Assembly: GCA_905220665.1 (NCBI GenBank)
Contig: CAJNAR010000043.1
Location: 1 to 64,000, forward strand
Length of the DNA: 64,000 nucleotides
Source: Albugo candida
Lineage: Eukaryota > Oomycota > Peronosporomycetes > Albuginales > Albuginaceae
Direction: 5' to 3'
In this document: positions 35,191-44,845 of the stretch, piece after piece
Layout of the letters: every line of letters starts with the position of its first letter
Numbering within the stretch: position 1 is the stretch's first letter
Translations under genes and position numbers: made by a program
Notes under the pieces: generated by a model
The model's input: the letters and a program-made list of their open reading frames with translations, nothing else
Told to the model about the DNA's origin: nothing
Databases searched by the model: none

Positions 35191-36429
35191 ATAACAGAAA
35201 TTAGACGCATTTTCATCTCTCATAGAAATATTTGTTTTTTAAAATAGGCTTCGCAACCAGTGCAGTCAGGTTACTTAATTCTAGTAATTATAGACACCTG
35301 CAACTATGACCAGCCACTTACCCTCACTATAGACATTGAGGAATCCTTGGCTTCTCCAATTGCGCCGCCATTTTGTGTTTTAAAGAAATGAATTTATATA
35401 ATCATTCGAAACCCGCAAAACCTAATTTCTTTGTTTATTAGCCTTTGAAACTATTATCTTCATGTAGACTGAGGAAGTGTACGCTTTTATGTCGCCCTGC
35501 AAATAATATTCGTCCTAGTAAAGCGTGTTCACGATCCACCTTACCTTCCCTTTTCACGTCAAGGAGAACTCTAATGTAATAACCACAAAAAATGTCGCGC
35601 GAAGGTTTGGAAAGCTCTTACCATTATATATGACATGAATTTATCTGCTGTAACATCCTCATCAACTTGTACGTCTTCTGCTGTAGGTTTATAATGTAAA
35701 AATTAACTGACATACTTTCTGATATTATTTATTTATACAAATATTAGAAAAGGAAAAACAGTATTCAAAAAGATAACGCTTCAAGGGTTTGTTTAAAATT
35801 AGAAGGATATGATCTGATGCAGTGTATTTTATTATAATATATAAGAAAGAACACAAATTTAACTAAATAGCGCTTCCCTTGGTCGCACGGACATCTTGCG
35901 CATGGCATTGCTGCGTGCTCGGGACAGCATTGCGAAGATGGGGACCTAATAAAAAAAGACGTGAGATAAAAAAAATATGTACATAATACTCACCGATAAT
36001 TGCTTTGATCCTAGCGCCCATTCATAGCAGGCTGATGCGTGTCGCACCAAAGGATTTCGGTGAGCTCCTGCGTCTCTTCCTCCACCCCAAGTGCGACACC
36101 AATGCGACATGATCTGCACCAAAGGATTTCGGAGAGCCCATGCGTCTCTTCCTCCATCCTAGGTGCCACATGTGCACTGTAACTCACGATATTGCACCTA
36201 CAGGTAACATATAAGAATTAGAAACCAAAGCCACATGAAAATATCACAATACCTTTCGCGAGAATGTGTACCCAGAGCGCCAAATCAGTACGTCTACTGT
36301 CTGGGACTATCATGCACCCGGCAAGTTTTGGAATGACAGAAATGTTGTGACTCACTGAGTTCTGTAATAGAAAGTAACAATTACCAGCTGTTAACGAATT
36401 TCATACCAGTCAACTTTCCATAATTGAAA
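35191..36429. other. AT-rich sequence without a supported gene; contains a 72-bp tandem duplication
   Basis: Stops are frequent in all frames. Short GC-richer islands at 35,870-35,950 (plus-strand reading GRTDILRMALLRARDSIAKM) and 36,005-36,190 look exon-like but cannot be assigned. GT...AG-like boundaries are present around them. The duplicated block at 36,045-36,188 is listed separately. Confidence 0.5.
36045..36188. repeat. 72-bp direct tandem duplication, two copies
   Basis: CACCAAAGGATTTCGG begins at 36,045 and again at 36,117. Both copies continue with GAGC-C-TGCGTCTCTTCCTCCA and GTGC-ACA, and they diverge at about one base in six. On the minus strand both read as a short repeated peptide (WRKRR-SPKSFGA). 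Confidence 0.75.
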
Positions 36430-36758
36430 CAGTATTGCGTTTTTCTAGATTCCTGCTAGATTTGAAAAATAAAGAAAAAGTACACAGATTTTCTCTATAT
36501 GCAGTATTATAATGCGCTTAGTGAGTTATTAGACCGCTTTTATTACGGTAACATTTCTCATTATTTTTAATTCTCTATTATATTTAATGTAAGTGAGTTA
36601 TCAGACTGTTATTTTATTATAGTAATAATATTGATTCTTTCTAGTTTTCTACTAGGTTTAAAGTAAGTGAGTTATTACACTGCTATTTATTACGGTATTA
36701 TTTCTGATTAGGGTAGATTTAAAGTAAGTGAGTTATCTGACTGCTTTATAATATAGTA
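36430..36758 (+). repeat. AT-rich subtelomeric repeat, copy B (internal)
   Basis: Three short units of roughly 65-95 bases contain AAAGTAAGTGAGTTAT, CTGCTTTTATTACGGTA and TTTCTGATTA/CTAGTTTTCTACTAG blocks. The same blocks make up the telomere-adjacent copy at 411-660 (reverse strand) and the larger block at 63,300-63,720. The copy ends exactly where the inverted repeat at 36,759 begins. Confidence 0.8.
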
Positions 36759-36810
36759 AGGGATCCGCTAACGACCCATCACCCCCATATTTCCAGCTGA
36801 TCACAGACCT
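36759..36810 (+). repeat. Left arm of a long-range inverted repeat
   Basis: AGGGATCCGCTAACGACCCA continues through CACCCCCATATTTCCAGC and CACAGACCT. Its reverse complement is found at 38,207-38,279. The two arms enclose about 1.4 kb holding a membrane-protein gene. The left arm has one CGCTAACG-CCCATCAC unit; the right arm has two. Confidence 0.85.
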
Positions 36811-36889
36811 CCATTTTTATCCTCCCTCCTATTTTGAAATCAACGTGTGGAGTGAGCTTTAAATTGTTTCTTCAAGGCACATAAACACA

Positions 36890-37860
36890 TGTACGTGAAG
36901 CTAAATTGAAGCTGATGGACAGAACCATTAGCGTATTGCGCGACTCGAAAGCGCTCTGTAACGGAAGTATGTCGGAAAGCACTTGCAGAGTTAGAGAGTT
37001 GGAGCTCATTGGCGTACCGTGACGCGACTGGAGAGGAATGGGATGCACAACCTGCGTGTTATAAAACAGACTATATGCTGGGCTTACAATGCTTTGGTTT
37101 TGCGACGTACTTGGGAAGTTTCGACTTTGAACGCTTTGATGGAGTTAGCATCGATGCAATGCGTGACGTTATTCCGTTCAAAATCTCTCAGCGATGGTAT
37201 GTTATTTACTTTTTCGCTTTGGGAATTTCAGCTATCGTTGGAGGATTTCTACATCACGTGGCTTATGATTCATTAGAGAGTTTTGCTGGAAAGGAACGAG
37301 TGCATTTTTGTTGCTGAAAACTGCAAAAGTGTTTGGCCATCAAATGAGTCGTCGAATTGTAGACGAGTGTATCGAAATCGCTTGGCGAATCGTATTGGCT
37401 TGCTCGATTCTCACAAACTTCGCACAACTTGCAATTACTGCTAGTCGTTACTTGACAGCGTTGTGGGCGTATACAGTGATAGTAGTTACTGCCACATGCT
37501 ATCTTGCCATCACAGTTTATGCAACGATTCGCATACAGACTGCATTCTGGATGGTTGAGTACCTCTTGCCATGAATTACGGTGGAATTTTTAGCTGGACG
37601 GCTTTTGATTGGCAATGGATGAGTGCACCAAGCCATGAAATGATTCTATACGCCTTAAAGTTCGCTAGTGGCATGATACAAAGACTTGTTGTGGGTCCTT
37701 CCAAACGTCGATTCAACCATAATGCGTTCTTCCACGTCGTAATTGAGTGCCGCTGCTACTTTTATGTTTTTTCATGTTCGACTTTATCAAGGAAAACTAT
37801 CCTACTGTCAAAATAGAACCTTCATTCTCATTTATAAGCGTTCACTGGGCTTTTTTGTAG
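36890..37860 (+). pseudogene. Multi-pass membrane protein of an uncharacterised family, frameshifted
   Basis: Three successive open stretches make one polytopic protein: 37,009-37,317 (ACYKTDYMLGLQCFGFATYL; WYVIYFFALGISAIVGGFLH; HVAYDSLESF), 37,308-37,574 (MSRRIVDECIEIAWRIVLAC; YTVIVVTATCYLAITVYATI) and 37,571-37,816 (GPSKRRFNHNAFFHVVIE). I count at least five hydrophobic helices. Ordered H-H...Y and FNHN-FFHV-type histidines recall families of ceramidase-like or 'DUF' seven-helix proteins known from stramenopiles, but I cannot name it. Frame changes near 37,010, 37,310 and 37,570 make it a pseudogene or a gene with tiny introns. It lies inside the 36,759-38,279 inverted repeat. Confidence 0.6.
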
Positions 37861-38206
37861 CGATATATTCGCGTCGTCAGTCCCTGATTCTGATTCTAGG
37901 CAGGAAATGACGAATGATGCAAATTTGGTCTGCTGTATCGCTATTGATTATCAAGCCCTATTTGAAGATCATGCAGAGCTTGGATTTGTAGGTCCATCGT
38001 CCATGCTGTAGAACGCGCAGATGAAGATGGCTATTGCTCCATTTTCTAGTCACCTTGTGTGCATCTATAAAGACACCATCTACTTAACATTGTTGTCCGC
38101 TATGCCAGCCTCTAGAAATAGTTCTCATCACTTTACACTGCAAGTCATTGACAAGAAAAACTCTACGATACAAAGTAGCGGCCAAAAAAAGATGAAAGAG
38201 AGCGAT
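37861..38206 (+). other. Unassigned sequence inside the inverted-repeat element
   Basis: A plus-strand frame at 38,021-38,287 is open (IAPFSSHLVCIYKDTIYLTL, then HFTLQVIDKKNSTIQSS) and runs into the right inverted-repeat arm. It is short and not recognised. A preceding stretch reads CCIAIDYQALFEDHAELGFV in another frame. It may be the eroded end of the membrane-protein gene or another fragment. Confidence 0.35.
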
Positions 38207-38279
38207 AGGTCTGTGAATGGCTGGAAATATGGGGGTGATGGGTCGTTAGCGAAAAGTGATGGTTCGTTAGCGGATCCCT
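38207..38279 (-). repeat. Right arm of the long-range inverted repeat
   Basis: Reverse complement of the left arm at 36,759-36,810, with an additional 21-base unit: CGTTAGCGAAAAGTGATGG duplicates the neighbouring TCGTTAGCG...GATGGG block. The inner parts (AGGTCTGTGA, GCTGGAAATATGGGGGTGAT) and the outer GGATCCCT match the left arm. No obvious target-site duplication flanks the pair. Confidence 0.85.
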
Positions 38280-38289
38280 ATTTTTAGCC

Positions 38290-39005
38290 CAAAAGAGAGA
38301 TCAATTGCAACTTTGAAAGCTGCGATTTCAACAATTGCAGAAGATATTAACAGCCACAGAAGCCAAAACATGACATGTTGGACACTGCACATAAAGAATA
38401 CATATTCCCTATGGAATTTTATCTGGAATTCGGTCGGCTATTGCTCTAATCTTTTTGGTGTGGTGGAATTGATTCTACTAATATCTTGAAGTACCGTGTG
38501 ATGGATGCTACATCGCATTCACACGGAAGTGACATATATATGCTCCAACTTGACAATTTTGGACTCGAAGAGGTGTCTATGTGAACATGAACACAGAGAC
38601 ACACGAATCGGCTGACATGCTTTTTGTGGTTGAACGTACACATGAAAGCTTTGTCAATTGCGATTCGGTTAGAAAATCGGACTTTCTTTGCTGCCGCGTT
38701 GTACTCAAATCCATATCGTTGGCATCGTCTAGATATGCCAAATTTTCATGTCTCCAAGTCGAGCGATCAAGTTTGGTTAGAACGTTGCGCGAGCCAATTT
38801 GCATGCACGACTGGTTCAAGTGATAGAATAGTAGCCGTTCTCGCTGAATTGCAGAAAGAATCGGGCTCTAGGCGTGGACTTGTTGGATAAATTGGCAGTC
38901 TGTAGTCTCAAAAGATGCAAAAGTATCCTCTGCCCTCCAACGATTGAAAATATTTTACTTACTTTATAAGATGAATTTAACACAATGCAAGCTGACCGAC
39001 GGCTT
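38290..39005 (+). pseudogene. Unidentified plus-strand gene remnant
   Basis: Protein-like pieces in several frames: HSHGSDIYMLQLDNFGLEEV (38,517-38,577), KALSIAIRLENRTFFAAALY with SNPYRWHRLDMPNFHVSK (38,645-38,760), and SSDRIVAVLAELQKESGSRR (38,815-38,875). The wording is that of a soluble or lumenal domain. Stops lie at 38,582 and 38,888. No family is recognised. Confidence 0.35.
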
Positions 39006-40440
39006 CAGAAATGACATATCAAACTCAACTCGGCCGGGCGGTGAGAGTCACCATCCGAATCTGTATCGATCTGGAAACACAAATGCTCAAACGGTTTGCA
39101 GCCGACTCTTGCGTTGCACAAAACAAGGTTCACATAACCTGTTGATCTCGTCCACGCAAAGACATAACTATTCAAGTGATCAAACGAATGCTGTAACTGG
39201 GCAATGGCTTCTTCGTGCAACCAATCTCAATTATAGGTGACCGTTGTTTACAAGACAATAACGCGCTACCAACTTGGAGTATGAAGAAACCTGGTATATC
39301 TACGGTACTGATCAAGGTGCATTCTTCATCAAGCAATCTTTTGAAGACATCAAGTTAGTATATCAGAGTACAATGATTTTGAACGAATGGATTTTTGAGT
39401 ATTTCGCGCACGAGTTTAAAGAAGCATTCTCTTCTATGGGAAATGTTTGATAAATCGTGTCGAAGGAAATCGTGCCAGGCAAATGGGAGGGATTAGGAGC
39501 AAGATGCATCAAGGTGCGAGCTATTTCCGGTGAAAAGCAAAACTTTGTAATTTCACGAAATTGTATCCAAAAGCATAAATACAAAAGCAGTCTTTGCTCA
39601 CGACTGAGTACAAAAAAACGCATGTTACCCGACTGTCTTGACAATTTGCAGTGTCACATCGGCAACCTAGCGACCGGTTGTCAGATATCAGTGTACACTG
39701 ACACCTAGCCTAACTTGAACTTTTACATAGCGCATTTTGCAGGGAGAAATCGAGTAAATCAATCCGAAATACATCAGTTACGGGAACTGATAGGTCACAC
39801 ACTCGAGATGAAGATGACATAGTGTCTGAATTCGAGACACGTTTAATTGATCAACTGGAGCTTGAAGAGGTACGTCACGACTACCGAAATCGAGACAGTT
39901 ACGATTGTGATGTCTTAGGTGATACATCTGTTGGTAAACGTAAAGCAACGATCGAGCTACAAAACTTCTTTCAAAAATATCGTAGAGGTCATGGAGGTTC
40001 TGGCCTGTAATTATAACAGCTTTGTTGACTTATGGCTCAGTGATTGCCACAATATCTCTTAAATTCTGAACTCATTTTATTAGTCACTGATTGGGAATTG
40101 TTCAATTTATAACGAGTGCTCTGCCAAATGTGATAAGCTTAAGGCATCGACCTACCTTATTACAAGTTGCACCTTGCAGGTGTTATAAGTATATGTATTG
40201 ATGCATGAAATATAGATATATGCATTACACAAGCGAGTCTGCATCAAAGTGCTTTATGACGCCCAGAGCTTGGGAAATGGAAAGAACATGTATATCTTAG
40301 GCGCTTCAACCTCGAAACGGTGTGCTTTCAGATTGTACTCTGTTGTAGCGATTCAACTAGCTGGTCGAGGTATCCCGGCCCAAGCCCGTGAGCCTCTCAT
40401 GAACCCGGCCCTCCCTAAGACAAAAGCACCAGAATAGCAA
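39006..40440 (+). pseudogene. Unidentified plus-strand remnants
   Basis: Recognisable as protein but not as a family: TWYIYGTDQGAFFIKQSFED (39,289-39,350), GKWEGLGARCIKVRAISGEK (39,478-39,537), RDEDDIVSEFETRLIDQLEL (39,803-39,862) then SVGKRKATIELQNFFQKYRR (39,927-39,986), and QLAGRGIPAQAREPLMNPAL (40,360-40,420). Stops and frame changes separate them, and the opposite strand is open at 39,005-39,220. They may be the extracellular N-terminal part of the TRP-like gene that follows, but this is inference. Confidence 0.3.
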
Positions 40441-40759
40441 CCTGGGTAAAGAGCAGGACAGCGGCCTGTCTTTATTTCGTCCAGATTTTCAGTGGTGGAG
40501 ATCTAGGACCTTTTTTTAGATTGGAGAGCTTTAAGGCGAGGAGAGAACTGATTTTCGACTACGGGAGTCACTACATCCGTTGATAAATGAACTCTAGAAT
40601 TTGAGATAGAAGCGTACAAATTAATCGCTGATACCTGGCATTATACTTATTATCTGATCCAACCAAACTCATTTCAAGTTCCTATCATGTCTTCCCATTG
40701 GACAGCCTACAGCTGTCACATACGAGTTAAGTAAAATCGCTATTGTACGTAATACAAAG

Positions 40760-42167
40760 CAGCCGTTGTTACACCCTTGGCCCACACTGTTACCTCCGTT
40801 ACGATTGGGAGTGTTGGCTTAGCAGCAATAAGTTCATCCAGTGGTGCTACATTTGTTGGAGGGAGTAGTGGGATTGATGCGGTAGTCAGCATCAAATTTT
40901 GTCAATTTATTGCTGCCTTGAATTGTCTCAACATATCTGAATTCTCAACGGCCAAACTCATATGGCTGTCCAGATGTCATCATTCATGTTTATGCTTCCA
41001 TTCTGGAAGGCAAAACATAGTGACTCACACCGGCGACTAGATGATTCTGATAGATCATCTATATCTGGTGTTGCAGTGTACTCTCGATATGTCGGAATCG
41101 ATGAAGACATGCTATTTCTTGCAACCCTCGCTAGAGTCGAATGTATTTTGTTTGGCATATTGGGTCTTTTCGGATTGGCCTACTTGATTGCAGGGATCTT
41201 TGTGTCACGGAAAAAATCTTGACTCTTTTTTACGACAAAATGATAGGTCTCGAAATATTGATTCTGACTTTATCGCAATACACGATTGGTCTGACTGCGA
41301 CGTATGGAATTTATCGATCTTTTGAAATGGATGAGCTTACAGATATCAACCTGTACGCGGCGATTTTGTCGCTAGTATTCTTGGCTATCGGTATCATATT
41401 TTGTGGATACTATATCGTGAAACAGAATGAGGAGCCGATCAAAGATGTGGGTTTTTCGACGCATTTGGAGATACTGTGTGCATGCGATATGGAGCACTGT
41501 ACGGCGAGTATAAATTCAAAGATCGCTATTTCTTCGCCCCCAAGATGATGCTCGTATTACTTGCCGGATGCGTAACTGAATTTGTTGGAATCAGTTATGC
41601 TGTACAAGTTGGCATTTTATTGTCAGCTCACGTGTTGCTTTTCGTGTACCTGGAGATTTGCTCGCCACATCATTCCCGTTTCGTACAAACAACCATTAGC
41701 TTTGTGACAATAATGAAAATCGCTGCTTTGGTATTGACATTCTTCCTCATCAGTGCTGCTGGCTCGATGGATTTCCAACTGAACTACAGCACGGAGTGTC
41801 TCTGGCAATTGTCGGATTGAATATAGTTGTACATTTCATGCTAACCGTGCGATCGCTTTACACCTTTTACAAAACGTACAAGCTACAGAAGCAAGCGAAA
41901 CGAAATGGTGAGACAATGGGAACAGTGGACGAGTATTTCAAAGAGAACACACCGCAGCAACTAGACAAATTGTCCTTGAAACCTTGTGAACCGGAATCGC
42001 AAAATGCCAAGAGCTCTCACTTGACGCCATCAACTTTGCAACCTGATGCCCACTTTACAAGTAACCAAGATCGGCGGCATCGCACACAACACGTTTCTAA
42101 CAGTGGTACGCAGCGATTGCCAGTCGCGGAAGAGTACAATCGTGGATACTTTCATGCACCGAGATAG
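40760..42167 (+). pseudogene. Polytopic membrane protein, TRP-like (oomycete/fungal Flc-PKD2 type), frameshifted
   Basis: In order: a Ser/Gly/Ala-rich stretch typical of these proteins (SVGLAAISSSSGATFVGGSS, 40,808-40,867), a short loop, then helices LFLATLARVECILFGILGLF (41,112), LEILILTLSQYTIGLTATYG (41,250), LYAAILSLVFLAIGIIFCGY (41,352), YGALYGEYKFKDRYFFAPK (41,482; the family's LYG-YK motif before the next helix), MMLVLLAGCVTEFVGISYAV, and IMKIAALVLTFFLISAAGSM. A hydrophilic tail (TYKLQKQAKRNGETMGTVDE) ends at a stop at 42,165. Frame changes near 40,960, 41,220, 41,455 and 41,800 break it. Channel/transporter assignment is by family resemblance only. The tail is intact, so decay may be recent. 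PAP lies 500 bases downstream on the same strand. Confidence 0.6.
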
Positions 42168-42664
42168 CATCATCAACGTAGTTGTGCTGTCGAGCTGTGA
42201 CGTTTGAAGTGATCTATTGAGTGCATGCTGCTGGACGTTTTGTACGGCTGAGAAAATACTTTGTCTCTGTATGGTATCTATCAGCGTCGGACATGGTGAC
42301 GTTCACAAAACAGACATGCTATACTTTGCGCATAATTGTTGAGATTTATTACAGCCACATGATAACGCGCAACTCATATCAATAGAAAATGTCCCTATAC
42401 AGCTTTCAAAGCGAATACAACCTGCACATGATGATTGCCATGCTTGAGAAGTCACGTTGATTGGGACTATATGAGTAGACATTATATGGTATTGTACTAA
42501 CGATACGAGTAGCGAAAGTCGTTTGTCCCATATCTATCTTAAAAGCAAGGTTTCATCGCAGCCAGAGCGATTTTGTAAGGTACTGTACGTCTGTGAACAT
42601 CTGTCACAAAATAGATGTGAAATACATCACGTTAACATTATCTTTACATATATATACAGGGGGA
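42168..42664. other. Intergenic, upstream of the acid phosphatase
   Basis: Stop-rich sequence with no repeat or recognisable protein. It would hold the TRP-like gene's 3' end and the phosphatase promoter if either were once functional. No clear TATA or initiator can be defended. Confidence 0.5.
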
Positions 42665-44364
42665 ATGCGATGTGTGTTTATTGCAATCGCAGCACAATGG
42701 CAGTTACTCTCAGCCAATGATGTGTTCGAGTCAAATTTTCGAGTCGTTTCGTCGTCACAAACAATGGCACTGAAACTAGGACTCCGAGTGACTCCGTCCC
42801 AATCACGTGATGGCGAGGACCTCAAGGTTCAATGGAACAGAAACTTTTCTTGGAGTTTGCTAGACGTTATTTCAATCACTTGTGGACCAAAACAAAACGA
42901 TGGAGATTTTCTTTTTCAAGGTTTATGTTGTCCGATATTCATATCACAACACTATCGTGTTCTATCGTCAGATTGTGTTGAGATGCGATTATGTTGTCGA
43001 TATCATCATTTCTCCCTGTTTCAATTTGGGTACCACATGACTGATAAAGTAGTTGTGAAGATGAAAGAATCGTTCAACACACCGAAACAGGACCACTTGT
43101 CGTTCACTTTGCTATGGAACGAGATGGTGGTCATCTTTCATTCGGATTCGAATGCTACCGAGCCAATGCTGCGATATGGACTATCTCGTGAAGCTTTGGA
43201 TCGTTATGCTAGTGGTACATGGACGACATACGAAGCAAAGGATTTGTGCCACCGTCCAGCCACTATTGTGGCCTAGTGGCGATTTCGAAATCCAGGTTTA
43301 TGCACAAAGCGATAAAGTCTTACATACATTCAAGTGCGCGTTGCTATTACCAGTTTGGGAATGATGTAATTGGCTGTAGTAGAATCGGCTCTTTCATATC
43401 AAGACCGGAAAGAGAGATTGAAAACTTCAAGTTCATTGCGTACGGCGATATGGGAGGATTTCTGTATCAGTCGGCGGAATTGACAGAAAAGCGTGTCTTT
43501 GACGATATTCGACAGGGATGCAATAATTTCCTTTTGCATGTAGGAGACATCAGTTATGCAACTGGTTGTGGGTTTCAGTGGGATCAATTTATGCAAATGA
43601 TCGAACCCATTGCAACCTCTGTTCCGTATTTGGCTAGCGTTGGCAACCACGACCATGATTACAACCGAGGAGGCAGGACGCACGATCCTAGTGGAGCAGT
43701 TGGGTATGATGATGGAATGGATCTTCAACCCAGTTGGGGTAACTACAAAAGTGATTCATCGGGAGAATGCTCTGTGCCTTTGTATCACCGTTTTCATGCT
43801 CCTGAAAATGGTCGTGGAGTATTCTGGTACTCTTTCGAATATGGACCTATCCATATCGTACAGATGTCTTCGGAGCACGATTGGCGTCGTAATTCGGAGC
43901 AATACAAGTGGATTGAAAAGGATTTGGAACAAGTGAATCGTATTGCAACACCCTGGATCGTACTCACGTCACATCGTATGATGTACACAACGCGAGGTGT
44001 TGAAGCTAAGGATCTGGTTATGTCGTTCCATTTACGTCTGGAACTAGAAGACTTAATCTTCAAGTACAAAGTGAATTTGGTCATCACTGGTCACCAGCAC
44101 TCATACGAGCGAACTTGCCGCGTGCGACGTGGACTGTGTCTCAATGAGGAGGAGCAAGGGGCAGTGCATGTAGTCGTTGGTACCGCTGAGGCCAGTTTGG
44201 AAAAATAAGGCTTTTCATCTTCGATCGGCAAATGGAGCGTTTCACATACAGTAGATCGGGGATACCTTCGGTTTACAGTGACAACTCAGCGCATGCAGAT
44301 GCAATTTGTTTTGATTCGAACCGGGGATGTGTTTGACCAAGTGGATATCCTTCCATGGAAATAA
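42665..44364 (+). pseudogene. Purple acid phosphatase, almost complete but disrupted
   Basis: Purple acid phosphatases are secreted or vacuolar binuclear-metal enzymes that release phosphate from esters. The chosen ATG at 42,665 opens a hydrophobic signal-like start (MRCVFIAIAAQW). The fibronectin-like N-terminal domain follows (VIFHSDSNATEPMLRYGLS, 43,133). All metal-ligand blocks are present: YGDMGG (43,441), GDISYA (43,543), GNHDHD (43,642), VLTSHRMMY (43,960) and GHQHSYERT (44,089). Lesions: an in-frame TAG at 43,274-43,276, a one-base frameshift near 43,300, and a TAA at 44,206-44,208. After the last stop the same frame continues GKWSVSHTVDRGYLRFTVTT and VDILPWK to a natural-looking TAA at 44,362-44,364. 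It is the best-preserved gene in the window. Confidence 0.9.
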
Positions 44365-44845
44365 TATCCGTTGCAAGTATTATTGCACTTCTCTACATAT
44401 CTGAACGCAAGATGTGAATGACGCAACTCATTTCTTGCCTAACAGGTAACAAAAAACATTGCAACCTCGAAAAAGCTTAGTGCTTTTAGGTGTAGAGAAG
44501 GCCGGAAGATTGTGATCACTAGAATTTTACAGAATAGTCGACGCTACTGCCCGTACATGGTGCTCAACTCGCTACAAGTCGATACGGTACCGTTCAATTC
44601 CAAATGCGTTCGTAGCACTTTGATGTTAAGTACTGCAAGAGCATGCAACCCATTGTTCCTACTACTGTCCGCGAAATTCCAGTTCGCTTCTCTCCCTGTG
44701 AATGCGTTGATAGTACAAAGGGCACCACATCTGATGCATTCCACTTTCAATAATGTGGTAATGGTACGCAATAGTAATGTATTGCAACTTGTAATAGATT
44801 TTCATCACGAAATCTCAGTGTGTCATCGGATCTAAATACCTTATT
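44365..44845. other. Downstream region and weak remnants
   Basis: Open frames exist on both strands at 44,512-44,835 (plus) and 44,771-44,544 (minus), overlapping each other. Neither shows a recognisable motif. The plus-strand frame leads toward the next gene and may be an eroded 5' exon. Confidence 0.35.

Noticed and set aside
42665..44364. Alternative genetic code with TAA/TAG as sense codons
   Set aside because: Stops in the phosphatase could be read that way, but in TOP2 and TOR the stops fall at Trp and other positions, and frameshifts are equally common. A reassigned code cannot explain those.
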